Shown piece after piece: positions 45,492 through 56,073 of a stretch of DNA of 64,000 nt; the first letter of the stretch is position 1, and every line of letters starts with the position of its first letter. The notes under the pieces were generated by a model, which did not search any database, was not told where the DNA came from, and saw nothing but the letters and a program-made list of their open reading frames with translations. The DNA is taken from positions 542,022,335-542,086,334 of the forward strand of contig NC_081412.1 in the NCBI RefSeq assembly GCF_030272615.1. Reading direction: 5' to 3'. The stretch comes from Cryptomeria japonica. Lineage: Eukaryota; Streptophyta; Pinopsida; Cupressales; Cupressaceae. The position numbers were made by a program, and so were the translations under genes.

Positions 45492-46245
45492 GTCAGAACA
45501 CTCCACTAGACTTGAGATTGATGAAAACAATTAAATCCTGTTAGAATTGGAACAAAAACACTGTAAAGGGATGTTTTAGACTCCACTAGACACAATGTGA
45601 CAACTTTTAGGGGGAAAATTCTTTCTAGAAGAGAATATTTAAATTGTACGCTATTTCTCCAAGACAAGTTGAAATATTTGAATACAAAGTTCAAGCTTTA
45701 TAAAATTGATAAATCTTAAAACTCTATATTAAATGCCAAAATAAAACTCATACTTCTTTCTCCCTCATGCCTTACAGATCTGAACAGCTCTTGATCTCAC
45801 AAATTGCAGGCAGATCTCTCACATCTCACAATTGCAGGCATTACCACTCCTTGGATAGTGCACACCTAAATACTTTTGACTAATTAATTTGCTGCTTTTT
45901 ATCAATCTCCACTTGGAATATAATCAAATGTCCAAGTTTTAGGAAAGTAATAAAGCATATAATTTTTTTTAAAGCAGTTACTTAAATGCTATAAATATGT
46001 AAGTATAATTGTTTCAGTCAAGTGTCTTTCTCCAGTCGCTTGTGGTTCAAATGCTTCTTAATACTCTTTATCTTTCAGAATTTTACATGCTGCCATGTAA
46101 CATTGCAGATCTTCACGCGCTATTCTCTGAAGGTGCGCTCTGTTTCAGCTGCACTTTCAAATAAATTAGCATGCCTCTCCAAGCATCTTCACACCACTCA
46201 CTACCTTTTCAGCAAAAATCCCTCTCAAATGTTTAGCAATTCACA

Positions 46246-46258
46246 AGGCTCTAATACC
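46246..46258 (-). other. Degenerate primer-binding site of the gag relic element
   Basis: Minus-strand TGGTATTAGAGCC is one mismatch from the standard PBS. It lies 5 bp left of Copia-1, so Copia-1 inserted just inside this older element's 5' LTR. The rest of that LTR should resume at 58941. Confidence 0.65.
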
Positions 46259-46263
46259 ATATT

Positions 46264-46970
46264 TGTTGTTTGTAACTAGGTAAAAATGGGTTCGGATTGC
46301 CTTAAGGCAACATCCAAACCCATATAGGACTGGGTCCTATCCTAAAGGGGTAATGTGCCCCCAAGTTGGGCCCAGCCCTATACCTCCACGCCACCCTAAA
46401 TACTCCACGCCACAATAAATAAATTGGCGCCAAAAGAGGGAGGCCGACTTGGATTTAATAAAGGCTAAGGACTCATATAAATAAAGGTTAAAATGCAAAT
46501 ACAAACACATTTCAGTTATCCATGAAATCAGCGAATTAGCTCTGCAAACAAGAGGTGTGAAATCACCAAAGAAGGTTGTGCGAATTTGTCCAAGGATTGG
46601 GCGAACTTATTCAAGAGGATATAAGGCATTTTGGTGCAGTTTTGAAGCATGCAAAAGGGCAGATCTGATATATAAAGATCAGATTCAGAAAAGCAAGCTA
46701 AGTATTCTATTTGTGCAATAAGAGTGAATACATAATCTGACCTGTGGGTCTTTAATGCTGGGTTTTTCCTCCTTGGAGGTTTTCCCAGGGTATTTGTGTT
46801 TGTCTCTTGGTTCCTTGTTTCATTCTTGAATTTACTTGATTATAGTTTACTAAATTACAAATCTGATTAATAAACTAGGGCATAATCAAATGATACAAAT
46901 CTGATTAATAAACTAGGGCATGAATAAATGTTACAAATCTGATTACTGATCTAGGGCACGAATTTAAACA
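46264..46970 (+). repeat. Copia-1 5' LTR
   Basis: The 707-bp LTR runs TGTTGTTTGTAACTAGG...TTTAAACA. Hairpin 1 at 46288-46321 is GGGTTCGGAT/ATCCAAACCC around TTGCCTTAAGGCAAC. Hairpin 2 at 46758-46788 is CTGGG..CCTCC TT GGAGG..CCCAG. A tandem repeat ACAAATCTGATTA(A)TAAACTAGGGCA occurs three times near the 3' end (46857-46960). The TATA-like CATATAAATAAAGG at about 46474 is the likely promoter. Confidence 0.93.
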
Positions 46971-46983
46971 TGGTATCAGAGCT
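46971..46983 (+). other. Copia-1 primer-binding site
   Basis: TGGTATCAGAGCT directly follows the LTR and is the initiator-Met tRNA type. Confidence 0.9.
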
Positions 46984-49059
46984 AAGGTTATACTAACCCT
47001 CAGATTTCAGTAAGCTCTTACCTTCAGGTTGTTGTTTGTCTTTTATTAAGATAATGACAGGGGTGAAGTTAGAGGGCATCATCGGGTCCTCATCAAGGAG
47101 TCATTCTTTAATTCATTAAAGATTGTGGAGATTCGAGTGAAGAACCAAAGAAGGAAGTAATTGATATTTCTCCTTTCAGATTTTCAGATCTCTGGAATGC
47201 AAAGTGTATACTGTGGAGTTATTACCTTATTCAGACCTTCAAAGTTGTTGATTTTCAGAATTGGTCTAAACCCTAGATTGGTATATATTTCATGATTCTT
47301 AACCCTTGATGTGATCCGATCTAATTTTAATAACGATTGAATCTTTGATGGAATGGTAGATTTATTTTGCTACTAGACGTGCAACTACTATTTTGTATTG
47401 CTAACAAAATCAGTTGTATTCCCACCAATCTTCAAACCCTAGCTGACTGTGCTAAGGCACATCAAGAGGAGATTGCGAATTATGGCTTGTGAAGATAGAC
47501 TGCAAAGTTAGTTTCTTTTGGGGATCCTTTCAGTTCCAGTGTCAGTGTTATCTAAACATCAACAGGTGTATTTTTCTTAATTCTTTATTAACCTTGTGAT
47601 GAGAGACTTTATGATAATTGAAGGTTAAGTATTCCTGTTGAATAACTTTGTCAATTTGTTTATATGGGGTTTCTTTGTCAAGTTGTAATAATAAGGGTTT
47701 CATTATCAATATTTGCTTCTTATGGGTTTGTGCTTACTTAGTTTTGTAAAACTCTTGTTGGGTTGTGTGAAAGGAAAATGATATTCTCTTTGAATTAACC
47801 CGTGTTGGGCCAATCATGTTTTGAGGTTCCCTGTGTCAGGTGTTTATCCTTGTAGGTCTACAAGCAAGTTTGTGCCTGTGTTATCCCAAGTTACCATCCT
47901 TGTATCATCCCTGTTGTATTCGAGCTCATGTCATTAAATGTTGTGACAAATGCAATTTTATTATGTGTCAGTTATCTGTTAAAATAATTGCATGACAGGT
48001 TGCTTTCAGTTAATTGGTTATGATGATGCTCTTGCCTACATAGTAGAAGTTAGAATGTATTGTTGTAAATAGCATATGTAGGAAGAGTGAAAGATGATCA
48101 AGTCAGTGGTCTCCTTCTGTGATTAGCATTGAGATCTCTTCAGGCTGAGGTAAGCATTTTACTTGTTAATTTCTTCTACTTCCACCAAAGCTGAATATAA
48201 TTAGGATCTTGTTCAGCAAAGTATGAAGATTTTGTTCTACTTGATATTTATCAATCATATGTATGTAGTCATACTATATCTTGTGATTGGGTTTCTAAGA
48301 AATCTCAATTTCAGTTGTTCAGTTTGAAAGATGATTTGGCTTATGTATTTTGCTTGCTTGAATAAGTATATAAGGATCCTTTCAGGCATGGTTATTCGGA
48401 TGGGAACTAGGTTGTATCTCAGCCTCTCGGGGTTAAAGATGAAGGTTTTCTGAAAATTCACCTTGCAGAAGGTGAAAGTAAGAGAAAAGCAAGTAGCATC
48501 TTCAGTGTTATATGATTTCTGGTTCCTTTATTGATTCTTATTTGATTAAGGATTAAGAGGGAGTCCTATCTTCAGTAAAGACTTAGTATTTAAAGAATTG
48601 ACAATCATTTGTTAAGTCTAGGGTTTTGTAAAGTTCTAACTTCCTTTCTTAAAGTATTTTGGTTTTTGATGTGATGATTTAACTCTATTCTCATCATTGG
48701 AATATAAGGAATTATAATATGTCAAGGATCTAACCAAATTATTCCAAGTCAAGTATACTTTTGATATTTAGAATAATGGATTGTAAACCTTTATGAAAAC
48801 TAACATAAAGATTGAGGATGTCTGTAGCAAAGTCTGATTTTGCAGATTCATCTGAAGACAAGCAGCTGATTGGTGGATGCCTCAGCTAATTCATGGTCAA
48901 GGTTGAAGCATGTTGTTGCTGCCAAGCGTATCTTGTTGCATTTTGAAAATCTCAAATGATTGTGAGTAGAAGACTGTAATCACCTTAGAAGGCTAACTCA
49001 GATTCTGAAGTGTCTTGGATAAGGGAAGTCACTTCAATCTCTTGTTGTAACTTGGATAC
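46984..49059 (+). pseudogene. Copia-1 internal relic, left of element B
   Basis: An ATG at 47054 opens MTGVKLEGIIGSSSRS, probably a gag N-terminus, and stops soon after. The rest is degenerate. Just before element B a trace resembling the RNase H start (DFADSSEDKQLIGGC) is visible near 48835-48885, and the last codons LG(Y) run into the insertion site. No zinc knuckle, integrase core or YVDD box was found. Confidence 0.5.
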
Positions 49060-49927
49060 TGTTGACGTGTATTTTATACACAATCATACACAGAATAAAA
49101 TACCAATAGGTATCTTATCCTCTCTTGAGAAAATAGTCTCTAACTGCTGAAGATCTGCAAAAAGGATCAGTTAGATGGACTCCAAGGTTCTTTTAGTGGG
49201 GTCTCCACGTGTGGACAAGCTTTTTAGTGGTATGATGTGATTTGCTGTTTCCTCCAAGGCGTCTTACGGATTCCAAAGGCTCGAAGATTTTACTAATCTA
49301 AAAGGAACTTTCAAAAAAGCAAAAGATAGGGTTTGAGAGGTCTAATCTAGCCTAACCCTATGAATGACTTAGCGTGAATGAGATTTGGCAAGACTCAACC
49401 AACTTCAATTTTGCCATAAGATAACAACTCAATTGAAATTAGTGCGATCTTCTAAGGTAATAATGGTGTTCAATGCATCAAAGACCAAGGACACTACTAC
49501 GAAGGTACATATCCTAGATACGAAAATGCTTGAAGGTTAAGGACTCAAAATGTTTTCCAGTCGACCACGCAAGGCATTCCTACAATCAGCAAGAAGCTAG
49601 TGGTTTGGATTGCGAATCCTACCAAATATCAAATCCCACACTTAGTCTTTCAAATTAACAAACTACTTTGATTGAGCGTGATTCAAGTACATCCAACAAC
49701 CATGAAGATAACTCAAGAAATTTGCAACAAAACACCATAACTTCAATATTTTATTGATTTCCAAGTCATCATATACAACAATTGCTTGAATTTCTCTCTT
49801 CAAGACTCAATCTTGCTACAAAATAAAAATTGCTTCTAACTCTAATCTCTCTTACATCAACTATTGACTATTACTCTATTCTTCTATTATTCTATTCACT
49901 ATTACCAAATGAAATGAAAAATGGGGG

Positions 49928-49936
49928 TATAAATAG
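49928..49936 (+). promoter_or_regulatory. TATA-like motif in the left arm of element B
   Basis: TATAAATAG lies within GGGGGTATAAATAGCATCCCC, between inverted GGGG/CCCC blocks. A second TATAAATAG is at 53954-53962 in the right arm. Because these motifs also read as TATTTATA on the other strand, the direction is uncertain. Confidence 0.3.
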
Positions 49937-50119
49937 CATCCCCAGTTACAATGAAAGGTCCAGATTGAAAGTAAATCAACGGACAAGATCATGACACCTA
50001 AACCCTAATTAGGGTTTGTTACAAATGACCTCCTTTTTACTGAACAATATTAAATACATAGCCAAATATTAAATTTGGCACAAAAATCTAGGAGGTATCA
50101 ACCAATGAGAAATAAGATG

Positions 50120-53100
50120 TCATATCATCTGTAACAACCTTTCATCTAGAATCTTATTCCCTTTCCAATTCTCTTTCTTAGCATATGCAATGAATTTTGT
50201 TACGATTCCTTCGATTTCTGTGATTGGAATCTCGGGAAGATTCTTGATACTCTCTTCTAAGTGGATGACCTGATCAAATGCATCTAGAAGAGCTGCGTCC
50301 CAAGTAGGTTCAAGTTCCTTTGTTCTATCAATCAGGAGCATGGTGGCGTACATCTGATCATACTGCTCATCTGTAACATCTGCGTCCTTGCGAAAGATGA
50401 TCTTGATTCTATCCTCAAATTCTTGTATATCCACATCTGTCTCGACCTCGATCCTTCTGCCAAGAATGGTACGAAGTACCTCAAATACTCTGTCCTGGAT
50501 CGGATTGATCACCTCCTCAACTTGGCCACATCTAACACTGATGTCCTCGAAGAGAACACTCTTTATATGGAGTAAGGTTGACCACTGAAACAAACTGTGA
50601 GAATCACCTTCTAAGATCCTCTCCTGCGTTAAAATTCTTCTGGATGTGTGTCTTATTACTTTCAAGACAGGGATGACAACGTCCTTGGTATGGGCAAATG
50701 CAGCTACTGTTGCCATCAATCTGTGGATAATTTCAAGAACTTGGATAGCCTGATGAATGATCTTCGACATCCTTGTAACAAACTCTATGGCCATTGTATG
50801 AGATCTATCCATCCAACTACATGTACGCTGGACCAGGTTCCTGAATCTTTCTGCTTCATTGATCGATTGAAGGGGCAATGCCTGCACTGGTGATCTAACT
50901 GGATCCTGACGTCCCAAAGGTTCATTGATGTGACTGAAATAAGTCCTCCATGCACCGATCTCTCTCTCAAGCTTTCTATTCTTTTCTACTTCTTCTCTAA
51001 GCTTGTCCTTCAATGCCTCAAATGTGTCGGTGGCATCATCTAAAGTCTGCTCTGCTGTGGATGGTCCTAACTCAATAGTCTGTATATGATAGTCTTCTGC
51101 TAGGATCTCACCCTCATATTTGTCTGCTGCCGGTGTAGCTATCTGCAGTTTTCTAGATCCAGTCTCATCTCGAATCATCTTGGACATCTTTGTAGCTTTC
51201 TTCTTCTCTGTTGTCATATGTGAACGTCCAACAAGGCTCTCTAAATCAATTGCACTGTCCTCGTCCTCAATTACGATCACCTTAGTCAATCTTTCCTTCA
51301 ACCAATCTGGGATATTCAATCTCGTCTCTTGAACTTGAATTTCTTTATGTACTATTTCTTCTTGTCTGGGAGGAGATGTTACTTCATTATCTTCTTCTAA
51401 ATCATAGTCTTGGAGAGATCCATCTGACGAAACATGCTGTGCCTGTCCTTCCTCCTGTCTGTCATTCTGTACCATCGACTCCATGGACTCTTCCACTCGA
51501 ACTGTTCTATCTTCTGGTCTGGAAGAAGTACCTGGTGTTTGATCTTTGTTGGCACCTAACTTTTTCTTGGAAGGCTCTTTCTTTTCTGATCTTTCCTTTC
51601 TCTTCGAACCTCTCGAATGGAGATTGCCCTCACTGGCACATCGAAGGTTACCTTCACCTGAATTCCTAGGATTAGGATTGCCTTCACTAACACTTGCTCC
51701 ACCTTCGGCTGGTTTCTCTTCCAAAGTAAAAGACATAGCTATGCCTTGTTCTCTCAATTTCTGATGCTGAACGTCTACCCATCTGCGAGTACAAGACAAG
51801 ACTGGTGCCATCAAATCATCTAAATCCACGGCCTCGGGCTCATTCCAATTCAAACTTATTGTTTTGCTTTCTCTATCATATGAAGACTGGATGAGCCTGC
51901 CATTGTCCTGAGCTTGGTCGGCCACTCTGTAAATCCTGCATTTCCTGATGAAATCCAAAGGCAATCTAGAATGTATCTTACGTTTCACTTCAAGATCATC
52001 TAGGAGGTTCATCATAAAATCTTCAATTTGGTGCTCATGTCTAAATCTTCTACCGACCGTCTCCTCTAAATGTCCATGGGGATCAAAACTATTCCTCCAA
52101 GCAAAAGATGAAAAAGAATACAAGGCTAACTCCTTCTCTGCGTCATCCATGGCTAAGACATTAGGACATACCTCAACTGAATTACCCAAAATAATAGGTA
52201 CCTGAACTCCATTCTGATGTCTGTGTCTGAATGCCTTTACATATGCTGCCAACTGCCTTGTTACTTCAAGTAACACAATTCTGTCTGTCGGGTACCTCGG
52301 CAACATGTACGGAGGTAAAGGACATCCATGCACTCTAATGTAAGTGAACTTGGGAAACTGAATGAACCAAGCACCATACCTCTTGATGAATTCCTGGGCA
52401 TCCTGAGATAATCTGTTGTGAATTCCACCTTGCAACGTCCTTGTGATGTTCATCATGAAAGTATCATTGACTAACTTGTAGTTCTTCCCTGGCGGATGAT
52501 GCAAGTAGGTATAGGATTCACAAGCTCTGACCTCGCCGGGTCCTCTTCCAATCACTCCTCTGTGAGGTAGTCCTGCGTACTCAACACTCCTGATTAAGGC
52601 ATAGATGACGTATGAACTCATGTGGAAGGACTTAGTAGCCCTGAGTCTTCTCAACTGTACGTCTAAGCAATGGCTAATTATTCTAGCCCAATGTATCGTA
52701 CCCTTTCCTTGAACAATCACCTGGATGAAGTAAAACATCCATTTCTCAAAATAGAAGGCATGAGGTGCTCCTGTAACTCTGTTGAGCATGGTAATCAAAT
52801 CTCTGTACTCCTCTTGGAAATCAATCCTGTGAGGTGTGTTCGGTACTTTGCTCAGACGGGGACGACTCTTGAGTAGCCAGTTCTTGTTGATTATGCTTAG
52901 GCAAGCATTTGGATCATCATCGTACACTGATCTGGCTCCCTCAATGCTCTTATATATCATGTCCCTGTGCTCTGGAAGATGGAAGGCCTCACTTATGGCT
53001 TCCTCTGAAAGGTACGCCAAAGTGTTTCCCTCATTGGACACAATTGTCCTGGACTGTGGATTGTAATGACGGGCACACTCGATCATCAACTCGTGGCACT

Positions 53101-53341
53101 GAATAGCTGGAGGAAAGCCGGCCGCCTTGATGATGCCACTCTCTATTATTCTCCGGGCGACAGGTGATGGCTTGCCGATGTAAGGGACCTCTCGGAACTT
53201 CTTCGTGCTAAAGTTCCCCAAGTTTGTATCTCCAATGTTGCTCCACTTAGACACGATCTTGGTCTCCACTTCTTCGGTCTTCTGATCTTCTTTCATGAGA
53301 GCCGAGCCGCTGGTGGATGCTCCCGCCTTTGGGGTCGCCAT
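50120..53341 (-). CDS. Element B ORF, about 1,073 aa, unknown function
   Basis: One uninterrupted frame; 13 more codons exist upstream, but the ATG at 53341 (MATPKAGASTSG) is the likelier start, with G at +4. N-terminal region about 1-560: possibly related to the gag-like 'plant transposon/Athila ORF1' domains, judging by the pattern of a folded segment (SPVARRIIESGIIKAAGFPP, LAYLSEEAISEAFHLPE, VIVQGKGTIHWARIISHCLD, SSYVIYALIRSVEYAGLP). About 560-700: charged, Ser/Gly/Glu/Lys-rich linker with the basic SKRKERSEKKEPSKKK, a possible nuclear-localisation signal. About 790-850: heptad-like coiled coil (DTFEALKDKLREEVEKNRKL). About 860-1073: Leu/Ile-rich helical C-terminus. No CCHC, DSG, YVDD, DDE or helicase motif. 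The lack of stops fits recent insertion. It could be a gag-like coat protein, a DNA-binding protein for the palindrome array, or a new transposase; sequence alone does not decide. Confidence 0.7.
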   Translation of the reverse strand: MATPKAGASTSGSALMKEDQKTEEVETKIVSKWSNIGDTNLGNFSTKKFREVPYIGKPSPVARRIIESGIIKAAGFPPAIQCHELMIECARHYNPQSRTIVSNEGNTLAYLSEEAISEAFHLPEHRDMIYKSIEGARSVYDDDPNACLSIINKNWLLKSRPRLSKVPNTPHRIDFQEEYRDLITMLNRVTGAPHAFYFEKWMFYFIQVIVQGKGTIHWARIISHCLDVQLRRLRATKSFHMSSYVIYALIRSVEYAGLPHRGVIGRGPGEVRACESYTYLHHPPGKNYKLVNDTFMMNITRTLQGGIHNRLSQDAQEFIKRYGAWFIQFPKFTYIRVHGCPLPPYMLPRYPTDRIVLLEVTRQLAAYVKAFRHRHQNGVQVPIILGNSVEVCPNVLAMDDAEKELALYSFSSFAWRNSFDPHGHLEETVGRRFRHEHQIEDFMMNLLDDLEVKRKIHSRLPLDFIRKCRIYRVADQAQDNGRLIQSSYDRESKTISLNWNEPEAVDLDDLMAPVLSCTRRWVDVQHQKLREQGIAMSFTLEEKPAEGGASVSEGNPNPRNSGEGNLRCASEGNLHSRGSKRKERSEKKEPSKKKLGANKDQTPGTSSRPEDRTVRVEESMESMVQNDRQEEGQAQHVSSDGSLQDYDLEEDNEVTSPPRQEEIVHKEIQVQETRLNIPDWLKERLTKVIVIEDEDSAIDLESLVGRSHMTTEKKKATKMSKMIRDETGSRKLQIATPAADKYEGEILAEDYHIQTIELGPSTAEQTLDDATDTFEALKDKLREEVEKNRKLEREIGAWRTYFSHINEPLGRQDPVRSPVQALPLQSINEAERFRNLVQRTCSWMDRSHTMAIEFVTRMSKIIHQAIQVLEIIHRLMATVAAFAHTKDVVIPVLKVIRHTSRRILTQERILEGDSHSLFQWSTLLHIKSVLFEDISVRCGQVEEVINPIQDRVFEVLRTILGRRIEVETDVDIQEFEDRIKIIFRKDADVTDEQYDQMYATMLLIDRTKELEPTWDAALLDAFDQVIHLEESIKNLPEIPITEIEGIVTKFIAYAKKENWKGNKILDERLLQMI

Positions 53342-53380
53342 ACCTACACAACATTTCATTATAAGAAATAGATTTTGCAA

Positions 53381-54286
53381 TAAATAATGTAAATAAGAGA
53401 GATAAAATTTTAGGAAACCTCATGATAAGTCTCTAGAGTTATCATTTCCTAAAATAAACGATTGAGCTGAGAAATTCAAAATTCAAAACTTGAAAATTTG
53501 AAATATGACGATGAATGAATAAAGCAATAATAATTAAATCGCCATACCTCAATAGAGAGCTAACTCTAGAATGCAAAAACAAAATTCGCCTAGGCAAAAC
53601 TTGAGGTATAAGATAATCTTCAATATGATCTCCTCAAAATTGACTTCGCCACCTCTGGAGAGAACGTGATCTTCAAGTATTGCCTTAGACGTGGTCTTAA
53701 ATGATCTTCAAATTCGCCTTTGGCGTGGTCTTAGATGGATCTCCAAGTTCGCCCTTGGTGTGGTCTTCAAATTCGTACCACCTTTTGATAACTAAGCGCC
53801 ACCCTTGGATGAATGAAACTCGCACCACCTTTGGTCTTCAACGCAATTCGCACTCCACACTTAATGATATACTTCGCATCACCTTCGCTTCTTCCTCAAG
53901 ATCGCATGTGAAGGATAAAAATAATGATGTGAAAATGAACATTTCACTCCCCTTATAAATAGCGCGTTCATCCTTTCACCCCTTAGGCCGACTTGACAAA
54001 TAAAACCATTTTTTAAATGATTTGCAATAAAATAAGAAGGCCGACCTCCTTAAATGAGCGCTTCAAATTGATTTTATATTAATTAATTAATTAATTATTA
54101 ATGCCTTGCGTTTTTTAAATGAGAATTTCGATTTTTAATAAAGGCAAAAAATAATTAATAAAAGATAACGCCATATTAAATGCTAAATAAAAATGGATTT
54201 TCAATTTTTTAAATCGATTTAGCATTTAAGGAAAATTTGAATTGTTTAATTTGGCGCCAAAACTGGAAAACAAAGGGACGTACCTC
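53381..54286 (-). other. Element B upstream region between array and ORF
   Basis: About 0.9 kb. 53640-53900 has loosely repeated TTCGCC..TTGG.GTGGTCTT phrases (at least four). TTATAAATAGCGCG lies at 53953-53966, an (AATT)n stretch at 54083-54097 and AT-rich DNA to 54240. It is likely promoter and 5' UTR of the ORF if transcription runs on the minus strand. Confidence 0.4.
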
Positions 54287-56073
54287 ATCGCTCTGGTCCC
54301 TTGGAGAGGGACAGGAGCGATTTACCATTTTTGTCTTGACTTTTGCATTTCTTACGTCCAACTCCTTTATCTCCACGTTGAAAATCAATCATCTTGATGG
54401 TCCTTCGAATTTGATCGCCTTGTGTGCGCATATGGGTGTCCTTTAAGTGCATATCGCCCTGGTCCTTGTCCAAAGGACAGGAGCGATCTTCTAATTTCCA
54501 CGTTCAATATGCATCTTCTATCTTCGATCTTCATTGTAGGGCGAACAACACCTATGCTTGTTCCTTTTGCGTTTGTTTCATTTGTTTGCACGAAGTGTTT
54601 GGACGCTTTGAGGGATCATCGCCCTTGTCCCTTAGAGAGGGACAGGAGCGATCCACGTTTTCTCCTTAACCTTGGCAATTTTAAACTTCAATCTTCTTTG
54701 CAATGTCTTCCAAACGATGTCCCTTGCCTCGCTTATCCTCGCCTAACTTTGATCGTGAAGGAATATGCGTGCTTTTGATGATATCGCCCTGGTCCTTGTC
54801 CAAAGGACAGGAGCGATGTGAGGCTTTTACATTATTTGGCGATGTTTGGACGTTCAATACTCTTGCGAATTATCTTCAAACGATGCCTTGGACCATATGC
54901 TATCTTATGACGTCTTGACTTAGCTTGAACTTGAAGCAAAACAAGGAATCCAAAGCAAATCGCCCTGGTCCCTTGGAGAGGGACAGGAGCGATATAGTCT
55001 CCATGCTCAAAATGATGATCATTTCACGTTCAAAACTCTTGTATATCATCTTTTTATCATACCATGGACCCTCTAAAACATTGCAATGTCTTGTCCTTAC
55101 GTAAATTTTGCATGAAATGGCCAATGCATCTAACATCGCCCTGGTCCCTTCCTGAAGGACAGGAGCGATCTATGTTATAGGGTGTCAATCTCTTCATTTT
55201 AACGTCCTTTGAGCGTTTGCGCATGATGAAGACGCCTTGAAGTGTCCCTCGCCACCTTGTCTTGACTTGTGGCGACCTTGAACTTTGGAGGAACGACCTT
55301 GAACTTGCGTAGGGAGTATTATCACCATTGTATCGCCCTGGTCCCTTGGAGAGGGACAGGAGCGATCCTTCCCTTGTGGCCACTATCTCACTTTGCCAGG
55401 TTCCAAATTTATATTCAACGGACTCGTCCCTCTTCACTCTATTCGTCCATGCCTTGACATCATCTGTAACTTTGCAAGAAAAGCAATTATATCAAAAATC
55501 GCTCTGGTCCCTTCCTGAGGGACAGGAGCGAACTAGGCATTTAACACTGTTATGGACGTCCCAAAAATCTTCAATTTATATTCAACGCATTTATCTCATG
55601 TCTTTCCTTGTTTTTGAACGTAAACTTGCCTTGACCTTTGTCTGGATTTTGCATAATGAAGGAAATCGCTCTGGTCCCTGGGAGAGGGACGAGAGCTACA
55701 AGGTACCTCGCCCTGGTCCCTTGGAGAGGGACAGGAGCGATTTAGTCAATATAGGTCATTCTCCTTCGTTTTTGCATCTCAAATTATATTCATTTGGCAA
55801 AGCATCTTCCTTCGGACCCTTTCAAATTGTTAAGTTTTCAAAATCTTGCAAGGACAAGGCGAAATTTGAATTGTAGCTCTGGTCCTTCACTGAGGGACAG
55901 GAGCGATTTTCCTCCTGGAGGCATTTCTGTGCTCATGAAAATCTTCAATTTATATTCAATGGAAAGATCTCGCCGTTCTCCATCACTTCCAACTTGAAAT
56001 TTGTCTGGACTCTGCAGGGATGATGAAATATTTGAAAATGAGCTCCCGTCCTTCATTGAGGGACAGGAGCGAT
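54287..56073. repeat. 166-bp-period tandem repeat with a 35-bp palindromic core
   Basis: Twelve 35-bp cores start at 54287, 54453, 54618, 54783, 54959, 55135, 55332, 55498, 55665, 55707, 55873 and 56039. Steps are 166, 165, 165, 176, 176, 197, 166, 167, 42, 166 and 166 bp. The core reads ATCGC(C/T)CTGGTCC(C)TT...(A)GGGACAGGAGCGAT. The central stem GTCCCT/AGGGAC (or GTCCTT/AAAGGAC) keeps pairing while its loop varies (TGGAG, TTAGAG, GTCC). Spacers of about 130 bp are much more diverged but still share ACGTTCAA or TTCAATTTATATTCAA, so these are true tandem units with a selectively conserved core. The ninth core (55665) is damaged. Confidence 0.9.

Noticed and set aside
50388-50970. Plus- and minus-frame ORFs overlapping the element B gene
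   Set aside because: They are short shadow frames of the 1,073-codon ORF.
54237-55997. Numerous short ORFs containing 'GPLERDRSD' or 'LLSLSKGPGR' on either strand
   Set aside because: They are translations of the 35-bp palindromic core and differ only by frame. No conserved protein is implied.
54287-56073. Regularly spaced palindromic repeats resembling a CRISPR array
   Set aside because: The period is about 166 bp with diverged, mutually related spacers, in plant nuclear DNA and inside a transposon. There are no cas genes, so it is not CRISPR.
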